This document shows, piece after piece, positions 8,180 to 41,820 of a stretch of DNA of 64,000 nt. The notes under the pieces were generated by a model. It saw only the letters and a program-made list of their open reading frames with translations, made no database searches and was not told where the DNA came from. The translations under genes and the position numbers were made by a program. Each line of letters begins with the position of its first letter. Positions within the stretch are counted from its first letter, which is position 1. Source of the DNA: Elysia chlorotica (Eukaryota > Mollusca > Gastropoda > Plakobranchidae); the NCBI GenBank assembly GCA_003991915.1, contig RQTK01000178.1:59715-123714 (forward strand), given 5' to 3'.

Positions 8180-10574
8180 TTGGTCAATACTCATAACCTA
8201 ATAAAATGATGGGTTTTTTTTCAACCCAATAAGGGATGGCATGTGTGCAAGACAACGTTTCCCCTACGTTTGAATGATGACATGAAGAGCATAATCAAAG
8301 GCTGCAGTGTATACCTGGCTCGCATGTACGCCATCCTTAGACAGAGCCAGGTCCCGCTAAACTGCTTTGAAAATCCTCTGGGACAGAACTTTGTTTCATG
8401 GGTAGAGCAGGTATAATGATCATAAGCTATTATCATTCATCATCCTAGTCTTATCTTTAAAAACATAATCTTCATTTTTTTTATGATGATTGCTAAGTTG
8501 AAAAAAATGCATCTCCACATTGCCATAAATGGTATTAATAGCCCCACTTATGTAATAATCCTACTCGCACTGATTGGTTTTATGAAGTACAGAATTATAG
8601 TGTACTCATTACTAACACTCCCAACATCATAAATATGAATGTCTTGTAACTATTTTATAAGCATTGCATATGTCACAATGATCATCATCAAAATGCAAAG
8701 TGCTCTAAAATAATATTATGAGTTTAAGAATTATAAGACACAAACCTCGTAATCCTTTCCACACTTGATAACATTTTATTTACTTGCTGTCACAGAATGC
8801 TATGGATCACGGCAACTTTGTACCCTCTTACATGGCTCTCAGGGCCAAACTCGTGGATGACAATGATGCTCAGCCTTTCTTGTCTCAGCTCCAGAGGTGA
8901 GCTTAGTTATCACAACTCATGATAGAAATGAGTTATTTAAAGTTATTAAATATGAAACTATTGAGAATTACATCAAATACTATTTTATTTATTTTATCAT
9001 TGCAAAAATATCAGTTCTCTTTTCATAAGTCATAATGTTTTTTTCAAATGGAGTTCTAATAGACATTTTGTATTTCTAATAATTTATTTCTTATAGTAGC
9101 AACATCTAAATTTTTTTTGTTAAACGATTATTTTGCGGACGAAACTTAGTCATGCCATTCTTTTTGTCTATGTAAAGAGCAAACAACTTTTTTTTTTGCA
9201 TTTCATTTCTTCAGGTATTGTTTCCCTTTATTTCAAATATGTTTCACTTACCTAAAAACTCATTCAATTTATTATTGTTCTTTGTTAAATTAGCATAAAA
9301 TAATGAAATCGGATAAACAAAACTATCGAAATGTCACCAGATATCTCCTGCCTACGGGCAAAATCTTCTGGCTGTGCGAGGACCATGCCAGTGGCCCTCG
9401 GACTACACGGCTTCCGACAGAGGGCACTGCCCGCAGTGAGGTTGGTCGAGTCCTGTTTGAGGAGGATGTCAAGCTCAGAGAGGCTCTCGTCCACTCGCCA
9501 AAATACGTCCATCGCAAGGCAGCGCCATGTCCGACCTCTGAAGTCAAACTCCCGCCCAGTAAGTGCTGAACTGTGCTGCATACCCATTTGTTTGCAAGAT
9601 TTTTCAGGCTTGTCATTAGAAAAATCACAGATCGTCTTTAGGTAATTAAAAAAATTTCGTAATTCCTTATAATTATTTAGGCATGGTGGAAAGGATTTCC
9701 TAAAATATGTATTGATAAATATAAGCTGCCTATACATTTGTGAATATACTCTGATAAAGCAACAATTAATACTCTGTTGAAAATATTAATCTCTGCATTA
9801 AAAATTTTTTAACTTGTCTGAAATATTTGTTTGAATAAATTCATTACTTGGTGTAGTTGGCTGGCTTTCATGTTTAATTATGTATTCAATAAATACTGTC
9901 TATGGGGCTAATAAACTATGTTGGGAATATGATTTTTTTTTCTTCTTCTTGATTTGAACTTTCTCAAAGAACTGCTAAAATATTTCTCATAGAATATAGC
10001 ACTGAATTAGATTAGCAGCTCTCACCCAATCTTAACTCTCCAACAAAATATTTACCTGAGGTTTGCATCTCTTCCCATGTAAACAGTGGAGATCAACCAA
10101 GCACCAGCCGCAGATACAGAAGATAGCGCGGCTCTTCTCCAGGCAATGCTTCCTACACTTGAGCCAACCCCAGCTAACAAGCAACAAAAGCCCGAGGCTA
10201 CAAAAGACAACACTACTGTCACCACCAGCAATTCTACAAAGCCAAAAGAACAGGCAAATTTGGTAGAGCCGAAAGAGCAAGCTGACATCAGCAACTCCGC
10301 CAAACGGAAAGAGCAGCCACCGGCGCAGAACAAAGTCTCCAGCTCTCCCGCTCCGCCCAAGCAAGCGCCCCCAAAACCCAGCAGTGTTGCTCCTCGTTCT
10401 GCTAAGACAAGCAATGCGGATCAGTCCTCCAGAAAGCAGTCGTCTGTGAGCCTGAAGGCAACGGCCACAGCAGCAACCACAACAGTGGCTGGGGTGAGAC
10501 AAGCTGCTGCGGCATCTAGCAAAAACAACGGCGATGCTAATAGCAAAGCCAGCAAAACATGCGCCTTGCAGTAA
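6928..10574 (+). CDS. Unrecognised multi-exon gene, 3' part, C-terminal CaaX-like motif
   Basis: Six plus-strand exons join in frame with good splice sites: 6928-7064, 7701-7775, 8234-8410, 8796-8896, 9341-9558 and 10087-10574 (stop TAA). Phases are consistent throughout. The first exon is Ser/Arg-rich (SSLAASEESSSSYKNSKVRR). Exons 2-5 look globular, with VVLEDKDTDWETEQFCLKVL, GWHVCKTTFPLRLNDD, NAMDHGNFVPSYMALRAKLV and RYLLPTGKIFWLCEDH. The last exon encodes a ~160-residue Ala/Pro/Ser/Lys/Thr-rich tail, probably disordered, ending SKTCALQ. The final CALQ fits a Cys-aliphatic-aliphatic-X prenylation box, with X=Gln favouring farnesyl transfer; attachment to a membrane is an inference. I do not recognise the family. 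The 5' end is uncertain: the frame stays open back to an ATG at 6810, but that stretch looks intronic. Upstream exons may be missing. Confidence 0.7.
8103..8180. repeat. (ATT)n microsatellite
   Basis: About 78 bp of ATT in the intron before the exon at 8234. The splice acceptor for that exon follows only about 50 bp downstream. Confidence 0.95.
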
Positions 10575-10940
10575 ATCTTTTAATTACAACCTAGCTCTCA
10601 TAATTTTAAACCTTTTCTGAATATTCTAATTACAGAAAATATCTGTAGAAAGAATCACTCAAGGCTAAAGAAGCAAAACGTGTGTCTTGCGATTATAAAT
10701 CTTTCAATGACAGTTTTGGCCCTCCTTCTAAGATATCTCCCACAACTTTAAATATTGTATGAATATCTTCAATATTGAGTATTCTAATTACCTAAATCAG
10801 ATAAAGGATTAGTTTGATAAGAAAACACAATCATACTCAATATTAATGAAGCCTCGTTTGTCTCCTTAAACATCTGATCACACATATATAAAAATCATGT
10901 CGGGTTTATGATATATTTCAAGAAATGCTATTTAAGACCA

Positions 10941-11193
10941 GGGGGAGCGCGGTGGTCCAGGGGTAGAACATCGGCTTCCGATGCAAAAGCTCCTGAGGTT
11001 TGAATCCTGGCTGTTGCGTTCCCTACTGGTTGGGTCGGTGTAGGTATAATGTGACCGGCTGAGACAGGATTCATGGTATCCCCGCCCTGTCTCGTGTGTG
11101 GCAGCACATAAAATTGTCAGACGTCCGCCTTGGGACCCGTCCACAATATAGTATATATAGTGCTGCTGTTGGACGTTAAACCAACCCAACAAC
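10941..11193 (+). mobile_element. tRNA-derived SINE, full length
   Basis: Starts GGGGGAGCGCGGTGGTCCAG with an A-box-like region, then a B-box-like GAGGTTTGAATCCTGGC. The central domain CCTACTGGTTGGGTCGGTG follows, then CCGGCTGAGACAGG and CCTGTCTCGTGTGTGGCAGC, and it ends GTTGGACGTTAAACCAACCC. It lies about 370 bp downstream of the stop codon at 10574. Confidence 0.9.
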
Positions 11194-14100
11194 AACCAGA
11201 GTAAGTGGACACTCTTTCTGTGCAGTTTATATAAAATATAGAGGAAGGACTTTGATTATAGGATTTTATTCTCTAAGCGAGAATAAGGTTGCTTTTGAAA
11301 AATTTTAACTATGTTTATTTTGTGAAAAAATTGATAAGAGATGTTATGTTGTTGCTAGATTTACTTTAATCAAACTGGCTTAGAAATTAAAAAGACTACT
11401 TGAGGAGTACATTTTTTTTTACTTTTTGTTTTTGTTTTTGCATGTTCTCAATCTTTTTACCGATAAGTTTCAAATACTTCTTGTTACTATCTATATGCAA
11501 AAAAATTATTCCTTGTAATCCAGTGTTGAATTGTCTGCTGATTTTCTAACACTCTTCTGCTGTTCTAAAGGAATGCAATATTTGTATGCAATTTTTTCTA
11601 AATTTTAAAGAACTTATTATAACAAAGGCCATATTTTCCTGTTATGCATATTAATTCTTTTTCGTATTCACAAAATGGAAAAAAAACTCCTAAATTAAGC
11701 AGGTTAATATAATGAAAAATTGTTCACATGTAATATGTTGCATAGTGTGGGCGTGGTATAATAAAAATACATTTTAAGTAGATCTAGCTATTGATAACAC
11801 ATATTTTTACAGCTGCTTACTGTGATATTTTTATTCATATATGCTTTTGCATTTTAATAAAGAATCTTTCTTTCCAATGGATATTTTATATTAAGCTTAT
11901 TTGTACCAAACTGCTCACAGATGTAAAAAAGAAAATGTCTTCACTCACCTCCTCCTACAAATATAAATGTCAATTAATTTTGGTTCATAAGTCATGGAAT
12001 ATAGTTCAATAGAAAATGCATTACTTTGTTAATCGTATCACTCTTTTAAAGATTGAACCAAAAATGCAATAAGAATGCAATATTGCTCTTGGAATAAGCT
12101 TTTACTAGTATTCCATTCTCGAATTGATAAATTTCATTTAAATTAACTGATTGAATCCATGTTTTTCTTTTGGTTTAGTCAGGATTATTTAACTTTGGCT
12201 AATTTTGTTTACACTGACAAGGTCAAAATCATTAATTTTGCATCATGTTTCTCTAAAAAACGATCTTTAGCTGATGAAAAAAGATTCAGAACTGACTGTT
12301 TGCCATACCCACTTCCTCGAAAAGCTATAAAACTGGGATGGGTTGAAGATATGGATATTTCCCTTCCTATTTTATAAATTGGCAAGTGTTTTTATACATA
12401 GAGCTGCTGTGAGCGGTCGAATAAATGCATTCAGTTAAGTTCATGTGATTTATAAATTCCTTTTTAGCTTTAGATGTGAAAGCAATATTTTATCCTTATA
12501 CTAATTTAATTCACAAATTTGGACTCATGTCTCTGCTAAAATGGTTAACAAAAAAGTATGTGTACATAAAACTGATATTCCTAATAGCATCATTCCTAAT
12601 ATCACTATTTTTTTCTTTTGAATAGAAAACTCTGGTGATGGGATGACATCATCCATTTTAACTTTTTTATTTATTATCTCTGCAATAAAAAGTTATACAT
12701 TTTTTATATATGCTCTGGTTTTTGCCCAATCGAAAAACTATAAGTTAACCTTTCCTACTTAATTTTTTTTCTCAAAATCTGTTTCTTATTTTGGTCATTC
12801 ACTCATTTACTTAGACTTGTTTTTTTGTTATATATTTTGAAATTACTGTTCGTAAAAGTCAATGTATTAAAAGTACATAATTTTTTATGCCAATGATTAT
12901 TCACACTATTTTAGCCATCTAAATCCATCTCATACAAGTGATATTATAAGGTTTGATATGATACATCTTTTTTTAATTGATATTTTATTTTGTCTTCAAT
13001 CATATCATCTTGCTCACAAGATATACTGCTACATTCTTCTCTCAGGATGAAATTTATGAAGGAATAAAGTAGGTATACATAATCAGGACCAGTTTGTCCA
13101 AATATATTTAAGTGAAATGTGCTTGTCTTCACCTTTTTTTTTTTTTTTTATTAATGCAGCACTCACAATATTTGCCTCTTGTTTGCTTTTAGATTCAAGA
13201 AAGAAACACTTTTCTGTGGTATAATTGTTTTTACACTTGTTAAGCATTATGACTGTAGCCTAGAGCAATACTGTTGTTTTCATAGGTTCTTATTGTTTTT
13301 AATTTTTGATGTTTAATGACACAAAATATTTCAGGAAAAATTTTATTAAAATTTGAATATTTTATGCAAATCTTTCTTCTCAACTGATGTAATTTAATAT
13401 TTATATATTAAAATTTAATCATATATACCTTGCTGTCACATATTGATTAGCTTAGTTTCGCTTATGATAAAACAATCGATGCAGTAGAAGATTGGCGATT
13501 TTTGCTTATTTTGCTTCCTAAATTTTATTGAATTACTGTTTTATTTATACTATATTCATTTATACTGTTTAAAGAGGGATGTGTCATGTTATTGTTTAAA
13601 AAGAGAAAAAAAAGTACTGTTATGCTTGTTGAGTTGAGACCGCACTCACTTTAAAGAAGTTCCCAAACACAAGATTTAGGTCAACAAATGATTAGCAACA
13701 ACGTAGATGAATAAAATCTTTGTCCAACTCTGTGTTGCAACATAATATAGCAGTAATCTTTCCCTTGGCATTATCCATAATAATACTTCACAAAAATAAA
13801 GTTCTTGATAGAACACTGTGAAGAAGATTGCTCATGAGAGAAATGTGTGTTTGCTATTGGGAAAGGGTAGAACTTGATTTTTGAATGGTACTATTATGAT
13901 CATTTTGTTTTTGTATTGCTCAACGAAAATAAACCTGTGATATCAATAACTCTCTATATTTTCGAAACCACACTTGCAATATATATTTTACCTTTTTACC
14001 TTCTCTTCTGCTTTATTTCTACTGAATTACCTTTTCTTTATCACTTTCTCAGTATAATAATTTGAATTGCCATTTCTGTGATTCTCAATTATACTTTATA

Positions 14101-14654
14101 AAGAGATATGTATCATTTTAAACTATAAAAAACGGCAATGGTTTTTAATTTCGATCCCTTTTAAAACGTGTATCTCTACTAAGAGATAAAATATCTTGTG
14201 CCATTCATGATGGATACGTTTTTTGCATTAGAAAATAAAAGTTACTTCTGACAAAACGGTTAATGTTTTTCTTTTCAATATTTTACCACTCCAAAATTAT
14301 TGTAATTTACAATTATATTTTAATTGTCAATTGGCTTTGCAAATTAAAGAAACTTTACAAAAACTCTACTTTCACTTAATACAGGCACGTCATGTTGGCA
14401 TATAAACTTTGAGAGAGTTCATTGTTTTGTCTTTCTTGAACATCAGAGACCCTGGAACTTGGTATGAAGGTTGAAACACCAAAGGCTTATTATTAATATT
14501 ATTATTATTATTATTATTATTATATTATTATTATTATTATTATAGGTTGTTTTATGAATTTGATCATAAACTTGTATTAAGTGACCTTTATACATTCTTC
14601 TTCAAATCTTACATTTTATAACGTTTCCTTATGTAGACAATAACCATTCTATTT
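11194..14654. other. AT-rich stretch without a confident gene
   Basis: Possible poly(A) signals AATAAA occur at 11856-11861 and 12684-12689 on the plus strand, so part may be 3' UTR of the gene ending at 10574. One open stretch, about 12177-12377, follows an acceptor-like TTGGTTTAG and reads SQDYLTLANFVYTDK...PLPRKAIKLGWVEDM. It might be an alternative last exon but has no recognised similarity. A poly-T run lies at 13132-13150 and an (ATT)n run at 14488-14545. Nothing else is recognised. Confidence 0.5.
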
Positions 14655-14860
14655 CAGTGCCAACCTACAGCGCCCTCTGTTTCCGTCAGTGCATGTATCG
14701 TGTGACTGGCTGAGACAGACGTCCTTGTATCCCCCCTATGTCTCTGAGTAACAGTAGGTCCTATGTGAAATTGTCAGTCGTTAGTCATGAGACCCGTCGG
14801 TAATACAGCCTAGTTGCTGGCACTGGGTGATAAGAAACCTACCAACCAACCAATTCCTAA
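14655..14860 (+). mobile_element. Degenerate SINE copy
   Basis: Matches the family order: CGTGTGACTGGCTGAGACAG, CCCCTATGTCTCTG, AATTGTCAGTCGTTAGTC, GAGACCCGTCGGTAATACAG, and an end ACCTACCAACCAACC. The head is not clear. Confidence 0.65.
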
Positions 14861-15054
14861 TACTCTTCTTCAATAAAACCTAGTTGCCAAGATTAGAAGC
14901 TAGGATACTAATAAACCGACATAACTAACGCCCAGACTAGACTATGTGGATGTTTCATTTGCAGAAACTTTCACATAAAGGGTCCAAATGCAGAGCTACG
15001 TTCCTATACAAAACACTTCGAGAGGACATTTTCTAATTACATTCAGGCTATGTC

Positions 15055-15225
15055 GACACAAAAATGAACGGAAAGAGGCTGAGAGGAAGACAGAGAGAAA
15101 AGATCTGTGACGGACTAGGAAGATGGATCGGTGGAAGCAAAAGGATAGTGATTGTGAAATGTGAGGACAGACAAATGTGGAGGGACATTGACGACAACTA
15201 TAACCGGCACGGCACACCATGATGA
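15055..15225 (+). mobile_element. LINE fragment: ORF2 C-terminus
   Basis: The plus-strand reading GKRLRGRQREKICDGLGRWI...EDRQMWRDIDD then a stop matches the basic RGRQR..W tail and the D(R)..WR motif found at the end of mobile-element reverse transcriptases. It ends in a (GATG)-like tail at about 15221. Same type of element as 2322-2716 and 22262-22461. Confidence 0.75.
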
Positions 15226-15321
15226 TGATGCAGACACATCTTAAAATTTGGGTAATTAAACAAGTAAAGCAACACGCGAAATCAATGCAAACAGTTTAAC
15301 GAAATCAATTCAAATGAGGCC

Positions 15322-15327
15322 TTTATT
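15322..15327 (-). promoter_or_regulatory. Candidate poly(A) signal for CNBD2
   Basis: AATAAA on the minus strand about 915 bp beyond the CNBD2 stop codon. It is the first canonical hexamer I noticed downstream; cleavage there is not shown. Confidence 0.3.
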
Positions 15328-16241
15328 TTTTTATAATAATAATGAGTAAAACGTATTATTATACTCTGCGGATACCCCACTTGTTATACCTTTAATGCTC
15401 CGAATCAACATGTGCAATAATTGTAGTGAGCGATGATCAGAAACTACACCAATGTCAGATGGCTTGAATGCATACTTTTACTATCATCTGCATGATGTAT
15501 TAAACGTTTTCCTTGTTAAGATTTACCCTTACAAATGAAAGCCGTATCAAAGGCCCCGCATATTGCTAGAAAATTGAATACGTTTTTTCACATGAGACAT
15601 GAATTAACAATTATGCAGTGAGAATTAAAAAGAACGAACATCAAAACAGATTTGAAACCATCCATGTTCAGCTAAATATAAATATCGCCCTTCCAAAGCT
15701 AGAACTCAAACAGCTGAATGTTAATACACCTTACTTATCAGACTTCATATGGATATAAGAAATAATTTTCTCAAGTACTTTACATCAATCATACAAATTA
15801 CTTTAATCAATAATGACTGTTATGTTTCTTCGTATAACTTTTGGCTTGTTATCATTCATTAGCTACTATTACTTTTTATATTATAAAAATCACTCCATTT
15901 CCAAGGTATACAAAGAGAAATACAAAACGCCAACAATCATGCAGAGCAATAACTTCGCCTCTTAAGTGCTTTTTTAAAATCCCACAAAACATCTGCCCAT
16001 ATTAACTTTTGAAGATATACGCCATTTCCTAAAATTTATATACAACCTCGCAAGGTTTTGTGCACGAAAAGGTAAACACTATTCCTGAAAACGTCCGCTT
16101 GTAGACGTAGTTGAGGTACATGAACTGCACAAAACTACGGGTGTTTCTTCCACTAACTGCTATATGAGCCCTGAAAACGTCCGCTTGTACGCATAGTTAA
16201 GGTGCACTACGTTCATAAAACTGCGGCTATTTCTTTCACTG

Positions 16242-37464
<21,223 letters not shown>

Positions 37465-38974
37465 CTTTTTTTTCTTTCTTTATGTTTGCTTTAGGTCACT
37501 TAGTATTTATCTTATTTGTCTTTGGCCTCTTTTAGCCTTAAGTGTACTTCGAGTAGCAGGGGACTCAAGTTTTTAAGTGCATATCAAGGTCTTATGTCAA
37601 TGTAACCTTTTCAGTCAACTGACTGATGGAATCCAGTCATTCGAATGAATGATTAGCCTTTATTAACAACAATCAAAACCAGCACTTTAACCCGTTGTTT
37701 CTGTATTGTCTCTTTTAAACTGTAGGGATAGCAGCAGTATTTTATTAAACTACTTATGGATCAATATCATGAACATTTCCGTGTCAATGTTACTAAATTG
37801 GTATAAAAAGTTCACAATGCAAGGCAAATATTGACTGCACCGAATGAAGGGGCTCCAGCTTGGAACAATTTGGTGCATGATTTGAAAGTATATGTCTGTG
37901 CACGTTAGACTGAAAATGTTCCCCCAAGTTGTTTAAACCAAACATCGAAATCATAGCATAAGACTTTCGTGAACTAACTACAACTGTATTTGGTGTACAA
38001 AATAGTTTTCAACAAGTTTGTGTCATAGCCGTCAAAGACAAAAAATATTATCCAAATTACTTATATTTCCAAATTACTTATATTTCAAGTTAACTTGTTT
38101 TAAATATGTAATCAATCGATTCACAATAATTATTATCATATTAAAAAATCTTTTTTTCTAAAATGTACTTTTAATAGCAAATTGTTAGTTGTTTTTTAAT
38201 ATAATAGATCAATTTACGTCTGATACTGTTTGAAGGTGGCTGTAGTTGGTTTTAAGTAAAATATTATACACCACAAGAGAGAATGCCTTTTTTGTTGTTG
38301 GTGGGTTTTTTTCCAAAATATCAATGAACTTTCTGGGGAAATTCCTTAAATTTTAGCATAAATGTGATTTCTGGATTTCCAGTATGAGTTCAAACAACCA
38401 CGCGCAGAGTAAAGTTATCTTAACTTGGTGCATGACCAAATAGATGCAATGCGGTTGAAAAATATGTGTAAACTTGTTAGTAATAGGTCCAGGAAAAATT
38501 TGCCTTCTATTGTTTTATTTTTATGTTGTTAGGTATGGTCTAAAGTGCTCCCATACAAAAGTTTACCAAAATCGGATTGGGCGGAACGTACCTAAATTTA
38601 CATTTAAGATTTCAACTTTTTTTTCCCATGAAAGCGTGTGCACGGAGCTCAACACTTGGTATCGCCTAGCGCTTGCAACACCTAACTTCGATCGCGTGAC
38701 AAGGGGACAAGGGCACACATTCTAAAGAAAATAAGTGAACTTATCTAGATTCTAGATATATTTCTCCACATTGTATTGAACTATTTTCTTTTCTTAAATG
38801 GAAGCTTAGAAAGAAGTAAGATAGAGATTCAAATTTATCTTCAGTAGCATTAATATTTGTTATTTTAAATTTAGATTTTTAAAACTAACCTAGAGCCCAT
38901 CGGTTCTAATTTCTTCAATTTTTGCTGTGACTGTAGCCCAACAGTTAGCGGATAACAATAATTATGATTCGAAA

Positions 38975-39225
38975 TAGGCCTTGCTGGGGTGGAACACCTG
39001 CTTCCGACGCAGGAGGTCCGTCGTTCGAGCCCTGGCGATTTCGCCCCCAACTGGTTTTGTCGGTGTCAGTTTAATGTGACCAGCTGAGACACGAGTCATG
39101 GTATCCTCGGCCTGTCTTGTGTGTGGCATCACATAAAATTGTAAGACTTCAGTCGAGTCTTGGGGCCCCTCCACAAAATAGCCTATATAATGCTGATGTT
39201 GGGCGTTAAAACCAACTCAAGCACT
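38975..39225 (+). mobile_element. SINE, near full length
   Basis: Head GGTGGAACACCTGCTTCCGA, B box TCGTTCGAGCCCTGGCG, core CAACTGGTTTTGTCGGTGTC, GTGACCAGCTGAGACACGAG, TGTCTTGTGTGTGGCATCAC, end GTTGGGCGTTAAAACCAACT. Confidence 0.85.
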
Positions 39226-40548
39226 TCCCCAGGGCTATCGCATCTCCTAACACAACGTTAATAAGTTGGACGTTAAAACCAAATCAAACTCAGAACTGCG
39301 CTGCAGAGTATGTAATACCGCTACTCGTAAGACATCTGGGTTTATTTTAATAGTAGCGTTCAATTTTTTCTTCATTAATGTCCTCGTAATGTAGGCACAT
39401 CTTGTTTATCTTATTCCATATCGGGGAGTGAACGTTAATGGGAACTTTATAATAAAATAATAAAAGAAAAAGAAAGAAAAACGGCAAACTAGAATTATAG
39501 TTCGGTGTAATAGGCATCTCAGTGAGAGAGTGAAAAAAGCATGAACTTTTATCTTCCACAAAAAAAAAAGATTAAGATACAGTTAGTTCTGCAACATGAC
39601 TTTTTTGTATATGTTACCCTTATTTGGAACAGCGCTTTTAGTATCAAGCAAAGAAGATTGTGAAAAAACAACAGTAGAATATAACTGAAATGTAGAGAAA
39701 ACTGGCCTACTACTAAAGACGTGTACACAAGCTTTGAAAATGTATCAGTAGAAAAGATTTCAAAGAAGTGGCAGCACATCTGTGCTGGAAAAAATATGTT
39801 CAACAGTAATTTTTTAATGAATAATCCAGATTATAAGGGATTAAAGCGGAATACTGGACATAATTATGTTGCGGGGTAGAAGATGGAGGGGAAAAACAAA
39901 AGAAGCTTCAGCTAAAGTGAATAGTCATGACTAATGTGACTAATGTAATGATGGGATGTATGATTGCCTGCTCAAGATACAATTCAGAATGCTTAATATG
40001 TCGTCTACAATATGAAAAGATAGCCGTTAACCAATAAAAAATAATATTGTTTCACGTGAAAATAAAATTCTTGGGCTAATTTTAGCAACTTCAAAATAAT
40101 TGCAATATCGGTTAATAAGTAAATAAATAATTTTTATTTAAACAGACTGGTCGTGTCAAGAGGATAGTGCTGACTTTATGACATCATAATTTTAATGTTA
40201 CTCTGGTTTCGTCGACATATATGAATCCCGGTGTCGTTTTTTATTTGTCGTAATTAACAGAAGAGTGAAAACAAGAATTGCTCTCTGATCAAGAGCAAAC
40301 TTCAAAGTCAGGTGTTTTTTGAAGATATGAAACAATTGTACCTGTACTTTGGTAAGCGCAGAAACATTTGTTTTATTTAAAAAAAATTAAATCACAACTT
40401 CATGACATTTTCAAGACAAATTAACAATGTAAAGAACTATTCAAAAGCGACGTTTAGACGATAAAGTTGGATTCCTCCATTCTTTAGCAAAATGCTTATA
40501 TATCATCACTACTTTCTGATATGCCATGTGCACAAGTTAAAGTAAAGG

Positions 40549-40549
<1 letters not shown>

Positions 40550-40612
<63 letters not shown>

Positions 40613-40613
40613 A
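40550..40613. repeat. (CAA)n microsatellite
   Basis: About 21 CAA units, intergenic. Confidence 0.95.
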
Positions 40614-40929
40614 AGACGCATAAAAACGAAAAGGTAAAAGAGAAGTGACCAAGATCACAAACGTAAATAAGTAAAATGGACACGGGAAAAGTTGTGGCTG
40701 TAAAGAAAATGAATTTATCTCTTTCTTTGTAGTTTGACAAGCGTTTTAGTACTTATATTATGTTTGCAATGTATACAATTTCGTATCGATGTCTACGTGT
40801 GTAAAATGCATTAATTTACTATAATATAAATCTACTGCATTTTAGTACTTTTTCTTAAATAGGTGTCCTTTGACTTCTTAAAATACTTGCAGTGTCTTTA
40901 TATTATATACTCATGTTCGGCTTCTTTAC

Positions 40930-41640
40930 GACACATGTAAAATCATCCTACTTAGAAGAGGTTGAAAAAATTGCAGAATGGTGTGAAAAGAACTACTTGC
41001 AACTAAACGTGTCCAAAACTAAGGAAGTGGTAGTAGACTTTAGGCGTAATCATGAAATCTATGTTCCATTGGTGATAGATTGAAAAAAAGAAACTGTACA
41101 AGAGTATAAATATCTAAGCTTTACGTTAGATAATAAATCAATCAGCATGAACATGTGTGTATTTATGCAAAAACTTACACCAAAGAATGTATTTCCTGAG
41201 AAAGTTAAAATCTTTTAACTTGGTAAAAAACATCTTGAAACGTTTTCATTCCTCTATGATAAAAAGTGTGCTTTTTTGGAATCAGGTGCTAGGGTGCGGC
41301 GTTAAAAGCAGGAGACACACACAAAAATAATGTTATTAGAAAGGCCGGAAAAATAATCATTTGTGAGTTGGAAAACTATTCATTCTAAAGCTTGTCCGCG
41401 CAAGTTAAAGTAAATCCTTTTAGATTATCTGTTAGATTATTTAGAACTAGATCTGTTTGCGTGTAATGTGCACCATGCGCCAGATAAAAATCATATGCCT
41501 TCAATTATATTTACTTTTAAATTAATAAAAACTGTGAATCTAACGAAGGGAGAAAGTGGGATAGGGCAGAGGAAGTCGCTTTATTGCCCCTTAAACTTCC
41601 AGGGTCATTTTTACGCCTTTAACACAATTTAGAAGATAAT

Positions 41641-41705
<65 letters not shown>

Positions 41706-41820
41706 AGAGTAAGATAGCTATGCTCAAAACGTGTAATGTCGTACTGTTTGCTGAATGTACTGTTAATCCAGGACAAATTTCCCTTGAGGATCAATAAAGT
41801 TTATCGTATCTTATCTTATC
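40930..41820 (+). mobile_element. Degenerate LINE (reverse transcriptase C-terminal half and 3' tail)
   Basis: The plus-strand frame reads VEKIAEWCEKNYLQLNVSKT, KEVVVDFRRNHE, then after a stop VQEYKYLSFTLDNK. This order (WC..N.L.LN..KTKE, DFRR, YKYLG..LD) is diagnostic of non-LTR reverse transcriptases. Frameshifted remnants continue (FHSSMIKSVLFWN...RKAGKIII). The 3' end reads CAATAAAGTTTATCGTATCT followed by a (TATCT)-type tail, as in several CR1/L2/Rex-like elements. An intervening (GA)n run lies at 41641-41699. The element is dead. Confidence 0.85.

Noticed and set aside
9285-9737. Minus-strand open frame of 150 codons
   Set aside because: It overlaps a plus-strand exon (9341-9558) that joins in phase with neighbours. 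The minus frame has no splice or family support.
10032-10502. Minus-strand Cys/Leu/Gly-rich frame
   Set aside because: Antisense shadow of the low-complexity last exon 10087-10574.
10932-11195. Open frame resembling a hypothetical mollusc protein
   Set aside because: It is the translation of a SINE; the same peptide appears at 32.7, 33.1 and 38.9 kb because the SINE does.
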